DNA of 64,000 nt from MH13 sp040219355. Its GTDB lineage: Bacteria; Pseudomonadota; Alphaproteobacteria; Rhizobiales; MH13. Below, piece by piece: positions 24,964 through 33,938 of this stretch. The notes under the pieces are model-generated. The model was not told the DNA's origin. It worked only from the letters and a program-made list of their open reading frames with translations, and did no database searches. Numbering within the stretch: position 1 is the first letter of the stretch; each line of letters starts with the position of its first letter. Location of the stretch: contig JAVJSN010000006.1 of the NCBI GenBank assembly GCA_040219355.1, positions 30,929 to 94,928 of the forward strand. The letters are read 5' to 3'. The position numbers were made by a program, and so were the translations under genes.

Positions 24964-26478
24964 TTACTGAAACATGCCCACCATTGCGCTCATATCGTTT
25001 CCGTTGAGCAGCACCTGGCCATCCTGCGTTAGCTCAAGATCAAACTCCTTGATATCGCGACCATCGTCATCTGTGGCATCGCGACCCATGGCTGCCAGAA
25101 CCGAAACGAAAGCCGCACCGTCAGCTGCTTCGCCGCCCATCTGCTGAGCAAAGGCGATCATCTCTGGTAGCCCAGCAATCTGGAGGTCCAGATCAGCGGT
25201 GGCCTGCAAAGCGGCCTCGGCATCCGGCTGGATCGTACCTTCAGCGGCCACATAGCCAATGTCAGCTTCAACGAAGAAATTCTGAAGCAGGACTTCAATT
25301 TCTGATCCCATCAAGATGCCCAAAAACTCCATCGGATCGATGTCTTGAAGGTTGGTCACAGGGTTGCCAACGCCTGCACGGCGCCCCTTAGGCCCGAACA
25401 ATTCTTCATCACTGGGCGCGTCACCAAGATAGCCGTACAGTCGGTCGCTGAGTGCTTCGATGGGCGCGTCAACCGCCAGCAGGTCAAAGGCAGCTCGCGT
25501 TGGGATGAGCTGCGCAAATTGCGGCGGCACATCCGTCGTGGCAATGTCTTGAACGTCGACAACAAACCCAAGCTGTGCAGCAGGAGCATCAAGGTCCGTC
25601 GCAGTCATGGATAGGCCGAACGCGCCTAGTGAACCGCTGACATCTTCGATGGTGAAGGAAAGTCCATTGAGCGCCATGCTGTAGGAGGCATCACCAATCC
25701 ATTTCTCGCCCGCGTTGTCGCGCAGCACCTCAACAAAGCCCGTCAAAAACTCTTCGCTTTCGGGATCAAGGCCCTGAACGCGCTGCTGCAGACCAGCAAA
25801 CAGATCAAGCTGTTGGCGTGCTGAGGTGCCCTCCAACTCAACCGCCTCAACGCGCAGCAGGACTTCCTCTGTTGGGATATCGATCCGAAGGTTCTCCAGG
25901 ATAGCAGCTGTTTCAGAGTTAAAGCTGTGTTCACCGGCACCGGATGGTTCGGTGTCGACGGTCATGTTGAGGCGTCCGACCGTGATATCGCCGTCATGGC
26001 CCTGAACGGTGACCGACATATCCGACAGGCCGACATCAGCCTGCAGCGCCATGCTGTACTCTGGCGCGAACGTCATATCGTTCTCATCGCTGGAAAACGT
26101 GATATCTGCCCGATCACCGCTGTCGCGAGGATTGGTTACAACAATCGAGCCAGGGAAATCCCATTGCGCGCGCTGCCAGCCATTGTCCTGCGGTGTCACT
26201 TCCACCGCAAAGGCAGGCACTGCGATCTGCGCGTCCCCGTTGGAATCAATCGTAACAGCGGGAATCGACACATCATAGCTGTCACCATCAGGAATGGCTT
26301 CAACCTCGCCTTCAAACTCGAAGCGGACATTGGGTGCGCTTTGAAACAGAAAATCCAATACCGCAGGTACCTGCGCCTCTAAAGCATCGGCACCGGCTTC
26401 ATCAACGGTTTGGCCCAAGGCACCGGATGCAAGCAAAAGCGAGGTGGAGGAAAGCAAGGTGAGGCAGAGCGTGCGCAT
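24964..26478 (-). CDS. Secreted protein of unknown function (DUF2125-like)
   Basis: A 504-residue protein with a clear signal peptide (LCLTLLSSTSLLLASGALGQ). The mature part is acidic and beta-rich with alternating segments such as VRFEFEGEVEAIPDGDSYDV, DVGLSDMSVTVQGHDGDITV and LSFTIEDVSGSLGAFGLSM, a style seen in DUF2125 and AsmA-like envelope proteins. No catalytic motif or lipobox is visible. Probably periplasmic. Family assignment is by resemblance only. Confidence 0.65.
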   Translation of the reverse strand: MRTLCLTLLSSTSLLLASGALGQTVDEAGADALEAQVPAVLDFLFQSAPNVRFEFEGEVEAIPDGDSYDVSIPAVTIDSNGDAQIAVPAFAVEVTPQDNGWQRAQWDFPGSIVVTNPRDSGDRADITFSSDENDMTFAPEYSMALQADVGLSDMSVTVQGHDGDITVGRLNMTVDTEPSGAGEHSFNSETAAILENLRIDIPTEEVLLRVEAVELEGTSARQQLDLFAGLQQRVQGLDPESEEFLTGFVEVLRDNAGEKWIGDASYSMALNGLSFTIEDVSGSLGAFGLSMTATDLDAPAAQLGFVVDVQDIATTDVPPQFAQLIPTRAAFDLLAVDAPIEALSDRLYGYLGDAPSDEELFGPKGRRAGVGNPVTNLQDIDPMEFLGILMGSEIEVLLQNFFVEADIGYVAAEGTIQPDAEAALQATADLDLQIAGLPEMIAFAQQMGGEAADGAAFVSVLAAMGRDATDDDGRDIKEFDLELTQDGQVLLNGNDMSAMVGMFQ

Positions 26479-26714
26479 GGACTGTCCTAGCGTGCAAATG
26501 AGAGTCAGCGGTCATCAAACCGTCAGCGAGAAGCGTTGGCCACCTTTTTCGCATGCTTCGCGTCACTTTGATGGCATTGTGGTTATCCAATCGCTCCCTT
26601 CACACAGCTGTGACCGGCATCACAGCTTGTCGCGCCTTGACGCATCGGCGGCTGAGGCCCACCTGATGAGCTATAATTGCAGCCCACCGGGCCAGACGAG
26701 AAAGGGCTTTTGCC

Positions 26715-27380
26715 ATGCTGAACCTTTTTGCTTCCCTCACCAAGAAAACCGAGATGCCAGCGACAGGTGAGGCGCTGGAAGGTCGAGATGCGCCCATTCC
26801 CACTGCCGAGACGCACTTTATCAACGGCCGACCACTCGCTGGCCCTTACCCTGATGGTCACAAAGTTTTGGACGTGGGTCTTGGGTGTTTCTGGGGGGCG
26901 GAAAAAGCCTTCTGGTCCTTGCCGGGCGTGTATGTGACGGCTGTTGGCTATGCCGCTGGCGCCACACCCAACCCGACCTATCAAGAGGTCTGCTCAGGTC
27001 GAACCGGGCACAATGAAGTGGTGCGCATCGTTTACGACCCATCCGTGACAAGTCTTGAAACGCTGCTCAAGGCCTTCTGGGAAGCGCATGACCCGACACA
27101 AGGCATGCGCCAGGGCAATGATGTCGGCACCCAGTATCGGTCCGGCATTTACCTAACCGATGATGCCGACATCTCTATCGCTCAGGCGTCCAAAGCGACG
27201 TATCAGGACGCCCTCAACAAAGCTGGCCGTGGGCAGATAACGACTGAGATCGTCGAATCCGGGCCGTTCTATTTTGCCGAGGATTATCATCAGCAATACC
27301 TCGCCAAGAACCCAAGCGGTTATTGCGGCCTTGGCGGAACCGGGGTTTCGTGCCCAATTGGTTCTGGTGTTTCGGCCTAG
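26715..27380 (+). CDS. msrA: Peptide-methionine (S)-S-oxide reductase
   Basis: A 221-residue MsrA, including a ~45-residue N-terminal extension usual in this group. The catalytic Cys is in DVGLGCFWGAEKAFW near residue 54; GYAAGATPNPTYQEVCSGRT and HNEVVRIVYDP follow, and resolving Cys residues are near the C-terminus (GYCGLGGTGVSCP). It repairs oxidised methionine with thioredoxin as donor. Single gene, divergent from the DUF2125-like protein. Confidence 0.95.
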   Translation: MLNLFASLTKKTEMPATGEALEGRDAPIPTAETHFINGRPLAGPYPDGHKVLDVGLGCFWGAEKAFWSLPGVYVTAVGYAAGATPNPTYQEVCSGRTGHNEVVRIVYDPSVTSLETLLKAFWEAHDPTQGMRQGNDVGTQYRSGIYLTDDADISIAQASKATYQDALNKAGRGQITTEIVESGPFYFAEDYHQQYLAKNPSGYCGLGGTGVSCPIGSGVSA

Positions 27381-27423
27381 AAACAGTTGATCTGAAAGAA
27401 CAGAGCGTTAGGCAGAGTTAGCT

Positions 27424-28380
27424 TCAGTTCGCTACAAGCACTTGGCTGCATGCTGCGGGCAAGTCTGCCAGCATCGTTTCCGGTCTTGGTCGCGCCGGCG
27501 TATCGCTGGGTTGCCAAGGCTCTGGACCAAGCCACCACGCCAATTCTTCACCACACCCGTCGCCGGCAGGCGGCGGGTTTTGGTTCGCGCAGCCTTCCAT
27601 GCCTGCCGGGCAGCTAAGGCGTACGTGGAAATGGTAATGGTGACCGTACCAAGGGCGTACACGGCGCAGCCAAGAGCGGTCAGCCCCCTGGCTTTCCCAA
27701 GCACACAATTGTTCTTTTATCGCTGGGTGCACGAAAATGCGCGCTACACGATCATCGCTGGCCGCGCGTCGAATGATGCGCGCATGGCTTTCGCTCCATC
27801 GCTCGGCACTGATCGTGCGCGTGCCATCTTGCAGCATAGATATAGCAGAGATTTCCTCGCGTTCCTGACGGCTGAGTGTTCGGTCCGGCATTGGGGTGAG
27901 CCAGATATCCGCGTCCAGCCCAATCTGGTGAGAGCTGTGGCCGGTGAGCATAGGGCCGCCACGCGGCTGGCTCATATCGCCGACCAAAAGGCCGTTCCAA
28001 CCCTCTTGCTCGCGCCCGGCAACGGCCAGCTGCTGGAGAAATTCCACAAGTGCCGGATGACCCCAATTGCGATTTCGCGACAGGCGCATCGCCTGCCAAG
28101 CAGGGCCATCCACGGCAAGCGGAACCGCACCAGCCAGGCAACCGCGCGCGTAGCCGCCGATAGAGCGGGCTTGCAATGGCGCAGGCGTCGGCTCGCGGCC
28201 AAAGAGCTGACGAGCGGGCGTTGTGTTGGTCGACACCTGAACCGGCAATACCGCTTCGGGCTCCACATCCGGCCGCGCCATCGGATTGGGAACGGGTGTT
28301 GCTTGCGCCCAAGTCGCGCTAGGAGCGCCGACTGCCAGAGCGGCAAGCAGTGTCAAGGTTGCCAAAGCGCAGTTGGGCAT
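27424..28380 (-). CDS. mepA: Penicillin-insensitive murein endopeptidase
   Basis: A 318-residue secreted LAS-type metallopeptidase. After a signal peptide (LATLTLLAALAVGAPSATWA) come RSIGGYARGCLAGAVPL, the zinc-binding TGHSSHQIGLDADIWL near residue 150 and the C-terminal HYHFHVRLSCPAG. MepA cleaves D-Ala-meso-DAP crosslinks in peptidoglycan. The C-terminal tail after the second zinc motif carries paired cysteines (EGCANQ, GDGCGEEL) as in other members. Length is near the usual 270-310. Confidence 0.93.
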   Translation of the reverse strand: MPNCALATLTLLAALAVGAPSATWAQATPVPNPMARPDVEPEAVLPVQVSTNTTPARQLFGREPTPAPLQARSIGGYARGCLAGAVPLAVDGPAWQAMRLSRNRNWGHPALVEFLQQLAVAGREQEGWNGLLVGDMSQPRGGPMLTGHSSHQIGLDADIWLTPMPDRTLSRQEREEISAISMLQDGTRTISAERWSESHARIIRRAASDDRVARIFVHPAIKEQLCAWESQGADRSWLRRVRPWYGHHYHFHVRLSCPAGMEGCANQNPPPAGDGCGEELAWWLGPEPWQPSDTPARPRPETMLADLPAACSQVLVAN

Positions 28381-28819
28381 GGGTCACACCAGAGAATCAT
28401 CCACCTGATCGCAGTTAGCATGCGATGAGATTGTGGACTCGTCGAGACCTGCATGGCCATCATAGAGTGCTTGGTGGCGGCGGTGGTGGTTTGCGTATGT
28501 GTGCTTCGTGGCGCCGGAGCATTCTTGATCGTGACGCTGCCCCCTTAGAACGGGCCAATTTGGTGTTCGTAATCCGTCCGAGATTCAGGCCTCCAAACGC
28601 TCCGATGAAGACGCTTCCAATTGGAGAGGCCAGCCCATGTCACCTGCCAAACTTGGTTTCATCATCGAAGTATCGGTAACCAGAAGACCTACACATAGGG
28701 CTGGTACAAATGCCAACGGCTTTACACAAACAAACATATGAAACCTCACACGCTTGTTACGCAGAATGGATCGTTCGGAACCAATTGAGCGCCGCAATCC
28801 ATCCAATCTCGCGAAGAAA

Positions 28820-29179
28820 TTAGCAGTCTGTCGGGACGAGTGTGACGTGCTGATCTTCGAGAACGCGGCGTGTTTGGATGTACACAGCGTCATGGTGTTG
28901 GTGAACAACCAGACTGCCATCAACCTGCGGATTGTCTGACCAGCTACATGACGCGGAGGCAACGTGGTGCCCGCGTGCATTGTATTCCACCAAAGCGGGA
29001 ACACGTTGGGCGATGAAGCAACGATCCCGGTTGATATGTTCATCTTCAGTGAACGTGCACGCCTCACTTGTCGCAACAGAAGCAACCATACCACCTAGTG
29101 CGACAGAACCAACTAATTCGTATTTTGTAAGAGAGAAAATTATGAACGTTTGCTTATTATAATTATTTCTTTGATACAT
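28820..29179 (-). CDS. Hypothetical small protein, possibly secreted
   Basis: A 119-residue frame with a basic N-terminus and a hydrophobic stretch (YELVGSVALGGMVASVATSEA) that could be a signal peptide ending at SEA. The rest (CTFTEDEHINRDRC onward) has four cysteines and no recognised motif. Against it: no clear ribosome-binding site before the ATG, atypical composition and no known family. It may be a decayed or orphan gene. Confidence 0.3.
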   Translation of the reverse strand: MYQRNNYNKQTFIIFSLTKYELVGSVALGGMVASVATSEACTFTEDEHINRDRCFIAQRVPALVEYNARGHHVASASCSWSDNPQVDGSLVVHQHHDAVYIQTRRVLEDQHVTLVPTDC

Positions 29180-29223
29180 TATTGCCGCACAAAATACATC
29201 AAATATAATATATTAAATTTTGT

Positions 29224-29295
29224 CAAACCGCGTAGTTTTTTGGTTCAATTTTTTCTATTCAACCGGCTTAGTTTTTTCTGTCTAATTTTCATGAG
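29224..29295. repeat. Two imperfect 36-bp AT-rich direct repeats
   Basis: Copies starting at 29224 and 29260 share CAA(A)CCG, a TAGTTTTTT tract and a TTCAATTTT/TCTAATTTT end. They lie in the most AT-rich part of the region, ~115 nt upstream of the lipoprotein gene; poly-T tracts in phase suggest curved DNA or an UP-type element. Confidence 0.4.
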
Positions 29296-29410
29296 TTTTC
29301 TTCACGTATGTTGCACCTATTCAAAATGATATCTACGTTCATTGGATGTACTTTCTCTCGACCCCTCTGCTCACCGACATACAACCGTTCGCTCAGGTGG
29401 ATGCTGCCGC

Positions 29411-30049
29411 ATGATCAGACTGTTTCTCATTGTGTGGACTGGCTGCACCGCTCTTCTCTTGGCCAGCTGCGCCACACTTAGCCGCGAAGAATGCCTGCGC
29501 GGTGACTGGCATCAGATCGGTGTCCAGGACGGGCAGAGGGGCCATGAACTGACGCGCATAGATCGCCATCGCAGCGCGTGTCGCGATACACCAGTCAACA
29601 TCGATGAAGGCGCTTATCAGGCCGGTCGTGACATTGGCCTGGTTTCGTACTGCACCCCTGTTTCAGGCTATCACGTGGCAGCTGAAGGCGATCGATACAG
29701 TGATGTTTGCCCGGTCACCAGCGAAGCGCAGTTCCTGCAAGGCTATATCCTTGGCGAACAGGTTTATCGCGCCGAGCAGGCCATTGCCGATGCGGAACGG
29801 CGTGTATGGAACCTGGAATCCCGGCTGAATGGGAAACGCGATGAGATTAAAGAATTGCGCACCAGCATCGCGGCCTCCGACGATCGCTACGATGTGAGCG
29901 GGCCGGAGCGTACGCTTTGGATCCTGCGCAATGAGGCTGACGATCTACGGCGCGATCTGCGCGATGCGCAGTTCGATGTCGATCACGCCAGACGCGTCTT
30001 CCGCGATGTGCAAGAGCGCACAAGCTTGCAAGTGCTGGGCGGCGGCTAA
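29411..30049 (+). CDS. DUF2799-domain lipoprotein
   Basis: A 212-residue lipoprotein. The signal is MIRLFLIVWTGCTALLLASC, with a lipobox LASC at Cys20. Residues ~28-115 follow the DUF2799 pattern (CLRGDWHQIGVQDGQRG, AYQAGRDIGLVSYCTPVSGY, GDRYSDVCPVTS). The C-terminal ~95 residues form a coiled coil (AEQAIADAERRVWNLESRLN onward). Probably an envelope structural or quality-control protein; function unknown. Its TAA overlaps the agmatine deiminase stop in the opposite direction (bases 30046-30049). Confidence 0.8.
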   Translation: MIRLFLIVWTGCTALLLASCATLSREECLRGDWHQIGVQDGQRGHELTRIDRHRSACRDTPVNIDEGAYQAGRDIGLVSYCTPVSGYHVAAEGDRYSDVCPVTSEAQFLQGYILGEQVYRAEQAIADAERRVWNLESRLNGKRDEIKELRTSIAASDDRYDVSGPERTLWILRNEADDLRRDLRDAQFDVDHARRVFRDVQERTSLQVLGGG

Positions 30050-31158
30050 ACCGCCGGTTGTTCGCGCGTTGCGCAGTGAATGCCGCCACCGATCTCGCCC
30101 AGCGCGTCGACATTGAGCATGACGATCTCTCGCCCAGGATAGGCGCGGGCAAGAGCGCTTTCCGCTTCGGCATCGGTGTCGCGGTCGCCAAACTGCGCGG
30201 CGATAATCGCATCGTTGCAGACATAGTAGTTGACATAAGATGCGACGAAATCGTCAGACCGCACCCGCACGCTTTGAGGCTCAACAATCACCGAAAGGTT
30301 GATCCGCCGACCGGCTGCATCCGTTGCGCCCGCCAGAACATCAAAGGTTTCGTGCGCGGCATCGTTCCAGAGGTCGTCGGCATCATGGTCCGCCGGCAGC
30401 TGGATGATCACCTCTCCCGGCGCGGTGAAACGCGCCAGCGAGTCGATGTGGTAATCGGTGATGTCTTCGCCAGCGATGCCCGGCGCCCAGATCAACTCCG
30501 CTGCTCCATAGGCCTCCTTCAACAGTGCTGAGACTTCAGCCTTGGATTGGCGGTTGCGGTTGGGGTTCACCCACGAGCTTTCATGGGCAATTAGCGTCGC
30601 TTCACCGTCGGTCTCAACGCCGCCAGGTTCGCCAACCAGGCCGTTGTCGAGCAGCGCCAAATCCATGCGCTCTGCAACTCGGGCGGCTATCTGTCCATCA
30701 TTTGTGTACACCTGCTTGCCGCCCCAACCGTTGAAGTTGAGCTGGCGGATGGCAAGACCGCCCCCGCCGTCAACAACAAACAAGGGTCCAGAGTCACGCG
30801 CCCAAAGATCGTCGGTGGGGATAGGCCACACCTCAACAGCACCTGAAAGCATGCCTCTGGCAGCACGCTCATGCTCAGGCGCCATCAGCATCACGACCGG
30901 CTCAAATCCGACGATGCTATTGGCAATACGCGCTATGGTGTCCTGCAAATGCCCCAAAAAAGCACGATCGGGGTGAACCTCGCGACTCACCGGCCATTGC
31001 ATGAAGGTCCGCTCGTGGCGCAGTGCCTCATCGGGCACAAAAAAGCCCGGTGGACGGGTCACGCCCGGCCCCATGGCATGAGAGGGTCGCGCGGCCAACG
31101 CAGCCGCCACGCCGGCAAGCACCGTGCGACGTGAAGGGTTAGGCGGCCTGACACGCAT
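30046..31158 (-). CDS. aguA: Agmatine deiminase with Tat-type signal
   Basis: About 370 residues of the peptidyl-arginine deiminase/agmatine deiminase fold. WARDSGPLFVVDG near 105, GGVETDGEATLIAHESSWVN, and the C-terminal GGGIHCATREQPAV, with the catalytic Cys in IHCAT, are the family signatures. AguA hydrolyses agmatine to N-carbamoylputrescine and ammonia. The N-terminus (SRRTVLAGVAAALAARPSHA) is a twin-arginine signal, so the enzyme is probably exported folded. It overlaps the 3' end of a LysR gene by 20 nt; an ATG at 31182 is also possible. Confidence 0.9.
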   Translation of the reverse strand: MRVRPPNPSRRTVLAGVAAALAARPSHAMGPGVTRPPGFFVPDEALRHERTFMQWPVSREVHPDRAFLGHLQDTIARIANSIVGFEPVVMLMAPEHERAARGMLSGAVEVWPIPTDDLWARDSGPLFVVDGGGGLAIRQLNFNGWGGKQVYTNDGQIAARVAERMDLALLDNGLVGEPGGVETDGEATLIAHESSWVNPNRNRQSKAEVSALLKEAYGAAELIWAPGIAGEDITDYHIDSLARFTAPGEVIIQLPADHDADDLWNDAAHETFDVLAGATDAAGRRINLSVIVEPQSVRVRSDDFVASYVNYYVCNDAIIAAQFGDRDTDAEAESALARAYPGREIVMLNVDALGEIGGGIHCATREQPAV

Positions 31159-32041
31159 GGCTCTCGAAACACTCACGCACATGTTGAGCGGCTGCCTCGA
31201 CAGGCGCCGACGGGTTGTCGCGCACCGCCAAAGCCAACGAGCATGCCGGAAGGGGCGGGAGTTTGGTTGGAACTCTGGCCTCGACGATGCGGCTGTTCAG
31301 ATGCGAGCGGGCAATTGGAGCGATGGCAAGATCGGCCAAGATCGCGGCGCGCTGACCGGAAATGTGGGCGCTTTGATAGGCAATGCGGTAGTCGCGCCCG
31401 TCTTTGGCCAGGGCATCCAACGCCGCGGCGCGCCAGGTGCAGCCTTCTTCCCACAGGGATACAGGCAGAGGTCGTTGCTCGACCGCCACGCCGCCGGCAA
31501 GAGCGGCCCAAACCAATGGCTCGGTGTGGATCACCTCGGCACCCTCAGCGTTGTTCATCGCGCTGCCGACGGTGACAATGGCAAGATCGAGCGTCTGATC
31601 ATCGACCATCTCTTTGAGCCGCCGTGTTCCATCGACCAAGACATTCAAAATCACTCCAGGATGGGTTTCGGCAAAATGGCGCAGCATGGTTGGCAGAAAG
31701 CGCTCGGCGACGTCATCAGGGGCGCCAAGATGGACTTCGCCAACAAGGTCCGGCCGCACGAAACGGGTCATCATCTCACGGTTTAATGCCAGGAGCCGGC
31801 GGCCATGCTGAAGCAATGCCTCGCCGTCACGGGTCAAGCTGACAGAGCGGCTATCACGCACAAACAAAGTGGTGCCAACCATCTCTTCCATCTTCTTCAC
31901 CTGCATGGACACGGCTGACGGGGTGCGTCCCAGGCGGTCGGCGGCGGCGGAAAAATTGCCGGTTTCTGCGATCGCCACCAGCGTGCGCAAGAGATCAAGT
32001 TCCAGAAGTGGCCCCGGTTGGACGGAAGTTGAAACATTCAT
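31139..32041 (-). CDS. LysR-family transcriptional regulator
   Basis: A 300-residue LysR protein with a winged-helix N-terminus (LLRTLVAIAETGNFSAAADR, TPSAVSMQVKKMEEMVGTTL) and an effector domain including VHLGAPDDVAERFLPTMLRH. It is co-directional with and overlaps the exported agmatine deiminase gene, and divergent from a DUF1127 gene, so both are candidate targets. A 6-bp dyad at 32081-32100 is a likely binding site. Confidence 0.88.
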   Translation of the reverse strand: MNVSTSVQPGPLLELDLLRTLVAIAETGNFSAAADRLGRTPSAVSMQVKKMEEMVGTTLFVRDSRSVSLTRDGEALLQHGRRLLALNREMMTRFVRPDLVGEVHLGAPDDVAERFLPTMLRHFAETHPGVILNVLVDGTRRLKEMVDDQTLDLAIVTVGSAMNNAEGAEVIHTEPLVWAALAGGVAVEQRPLPVSLWEEGCTWRAAALDALAKDGRDYRIAYQSAHISGQRAAILADLAIAPIARSHLNSRIVEARVPTKLPPLPACSLALAVRDNPSAPVEAAAQHVRECFESHACQAA

Positions 32042-32080
32042 TGTGGGTATCGACCTCGAAACGGGCTTTCAATTTTTGTG

Positions 32081-32100
32081 ATAGTTAGATTGAAAACTAT
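32081..32100. promoter_or_regulatory. Candidate LysR operator (ATAGTT-N8-AACTAT)
   Basis: Perfect 6-bp inverted repeat with 8-nt spacer, 40 nt upstream of the LysR start in the spacer shared with the DUF1127 gene. Size and T...A ends fit LysR boxes. Inference from symmetry and position. Confidence 0.5.
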
Positions 32101-32218
32101 TCGTTTGATTGAAGCATACTCCTGTTGCACTGTCCATCCAGAGACCTTCGCGAAGTCTCCTCTGACACCGGGGCCGATCATGTTGCAGGCCCGCCCGTCT
32201 GTATCAAGGAGACAGAAA

Positions 32219-32506
32219 ATGACCGTTCGACAAACGACCAACGCTCACACAGGTTTGAGCGCTCTTGGACACAACGCTGTCAGCCTTCTGTTCGATGCCG
32301 CAGCATCGGCGTGGCAAGCAGCTGAGAACCTTTACAGCCGCATTCAGTATCGTCGCGGCGTTCGGCAGATGCTGGATTTGGATGATCACCTTCTTTGTGA
32401 CATGGGCGTCACCCGTGGCGATGTCCTGCGCGCATCAAATCTGCCGTTCAATCAAAGCGCTGGCGAGGAGTTAAAGCGGATCAGCCGAACGCGTTTCCCG
32501 CACTGA
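32219..32506 (+). CDS. DUF1127 small protein
   Basis: A 95-residue protein whose C-terminal half (SRIQYRRGVRQMLDLDDHLL, CDMGVTRGDVLRASNLPF) is the arginine-rich DUF1127 (YjiS-like) domain. In alphaproteobacteria short DUF1127 proteins influence RNA turnover and phosphate or carbon metabolism; this one has an extra N-terminal helix. An AAGGAGACAG box supports the ATG at 32219. A very strong terminator follows. Confidence 0.85.
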   Translation: MTVRQTTNAHTGLSALGHNAVSLLFDAAASAWQAAENLYSRIQYRRGVRQMLDLDDHLLCDMGVTRGDVLRASNLPFNQSAGEELKRISRTRFPH

Positions 32507-32563
32507 CCACCGCTCCCTCCGGAATGGCTGATCGTTGGTCCTTCCCTGTACCCGCCTTCAGTC

Positions 32564-32603
32564 TGGCCTGGACGCTTCAGCGAGCGTCCAGGCCATTTTG
32601 TTT
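32564..32603 (+). terminator. Rho-independent terminator of the DUF1127 gene
   Basis: Perfect 13-bp stem (32564-32576 with 32583-32595), 6-nt loop TCAGCG, followed by TTTTGTTT. It ends the plus-strand transcript just at the stop codon of the convergent dadA-like gene. Confidence 0.85.
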
Positions 32604-33906
32604 AGGCTAGCACTTCTTGGAGAACATTCTCGGCAACCAGTTCAGCCGTACCGGCCGACATGGTCCATCCAAGGTGACCGTGGCCGCAATGATAATGGAC
32701 ACCGGGCGCTCTGCCTTTTTTCAGACGCGGCATCATATCGGGCATCATCGGGCGCAGTCCGGCCCACGGAACGACATGCTCGGTTGGCATGTGTGGGAAA
32801 AGTCCATGACACCAATCTACCAACGGGCGAATGCGGTCGGCACGGATGTCGCGGTTAAAGCCGTTGAACTCGGCGGTGCCAGCCACTCTGAACCGATCCT
32901 TGCCAAGGCGTGAGGTAACGATTTTGGCATCGTCATCGACAAAGCTCATCCAAGGCGCAGCGGCCTGGGCCTTCTCATCTTTCAGCTCAACGGTGATCGA
33001 ATAGCCCTTGACGGGATAAACATTCACGCGGTCGCCAAGCTGGGCCCCAAAGGCCCGTGAACCAACACCAGCTGCGACCACGATTTGATCAAATCGTTCA
33101 GTCGATGTCTCACCGTTCTTCTTGTAGCTCACCGCGATGCCATTGCCGGCCGAAACACGCTGAACATCAACATCCTGCTCAAAGCGCACGCCCAACCGTT
33201 TTGCCGCTTCGGCCAAACCAACAGTGAACTTGTGAATGTCGCCTGTCGTGTCCGATGGCGTGAAGAACGCGCCTTTGAAGTCGCCTGTCAGGTTCGGCTC
33301 GAGCCGCTTGGCCTCATCCACCGAGATTTCACGCCGGTCCAGTCCAGCGCGATCCAGAAGGGTGTTCACATGGCGCGCATGCTTGGTCGCTTTGTCGGTC
33401 TTGTAGATGTGCACAATGCCGCGTTTTTCATGATTGAAGTCGATTCCCTCGGCCTCTGCCCACGCCAATAGGTTCTGGCGCGCCATAATAGCTAGTTCCG
33501 CCGAGCGAACCGTGTTGGCTTCATAGTTGCGCACCGCCGCCAAGAACTCAGCAATCCAGGAATATTTGTGCCAGCTTGGATTCATGTTGAAGAGCAGCGG
33601 CGCGTCGGCCGCGAACATCCATTTGATGCCCTTCACAATGTTACCCGGGTGGTTCCAAACCTCGGCATTGGAAGCGGAAAGCTGGCCACCATTTGCGAAG
33701 CTCGTCTCCATGGCTGGATAACGATGACGGTCAAACACGGTGACTTGCAGGCCACGTTTGGCAAGCGCATAGGCAACGGTGACGCCGGTGATGCCCGCGC
33801 CGATGACGGCGACGCTGCGTGAGGAGGATGAGGCGCGCAGGCCGGGAATCCTGCCGGCAAGCGCTGTGGCGTTCTTAAGCTGATCAGTGGTGGTGGGCGC
33901 GTTCAT
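32602..33906 (-). CDS. dadA: D-amino acid dehydrogenase-family FAD oxidoreductase
   Basis: A 434-residue DadA-type flavoprotein. The FAD dinucleotide motif VAVIGAGITGVTVAYALAKR is at ~33-52, then SFANGGQLSASNAEVWNHPG, the WAEAEGIDF/RGIVHIYKT region and the C-terminal GHLGWTMSAGTAELVAE. DadA oxidises D-amino acids (classically D-alanine) to oxo acids and ammonia, passing electrons to the respiratory chain. Relatives act on glycine or sarcosine. A tandem glycine riboswitch upstream makes glycine a plausible substrate or signal. ATG at 33906; a GTG lies one codon earlier. Confidence 0.88.
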   Translation of the reverse strand: MNAPTTTDQLKNATALAGRIPGLRASSSSRSVAVIGAGITGVTVAYALAKRGLQVTVFDRHRYPAMETSFANGGQLSASNAEVWNHPGNIVKGIKWMFAADAPLLFNMNPSWHKYSWIAEFLAAVRNYEANTVRSAELAIMARQNLLAWAEAEGIDFNHEKRGIVHIYKTDKATKHARHVNTLLDRAGLDRREISVDEAKRLEPNLTGDFKGAFFTPSDTTGDIHKFTVGLAEAAKRLGVRFEQDVDVQRVSAGNGIAVSYKKNGETSTERFDQIVVAAGVGSRAFGAQLGDRVNVYPVKGYSITVELKDEKAQAAAPWMSFVDDDAKIVTSRLGKDRFRVAGTAEFNGFNRDIRADRIRPLVDWCHGLFPHMPTEHVVPWAGLRPMMPDMMPRLKKGRAPGVHYHCGHGHLGWTMSAGTAELVAENVLQEVLA

Positions 33907-33938
33907 CACACAAGGTATCTTTCGATTTAGGACGAGAT

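Larger units (their letters stand above)
28381..29410. other. Gene-poor, AT-shifted intergenic region
   Basis: About 1 kb between mepA and the DUF2799 lipoprotein without a convincing conserved gene. GC falls sharply from ~28.6 kb and reaches its minimum at 29150-29300, where runs of A and T dominate. Open frames are short and lack family features, apart from one weak candidate at 28820-29179 and a direct repeat at 29224-29295. Composition suggests transferred or decayed DNA. Confidence 0.5.

Noticed and set aside
27442..28428. 328-aa plus-strand frame
   Set aside because: Antisense to mepA, which has full zinc motifs.
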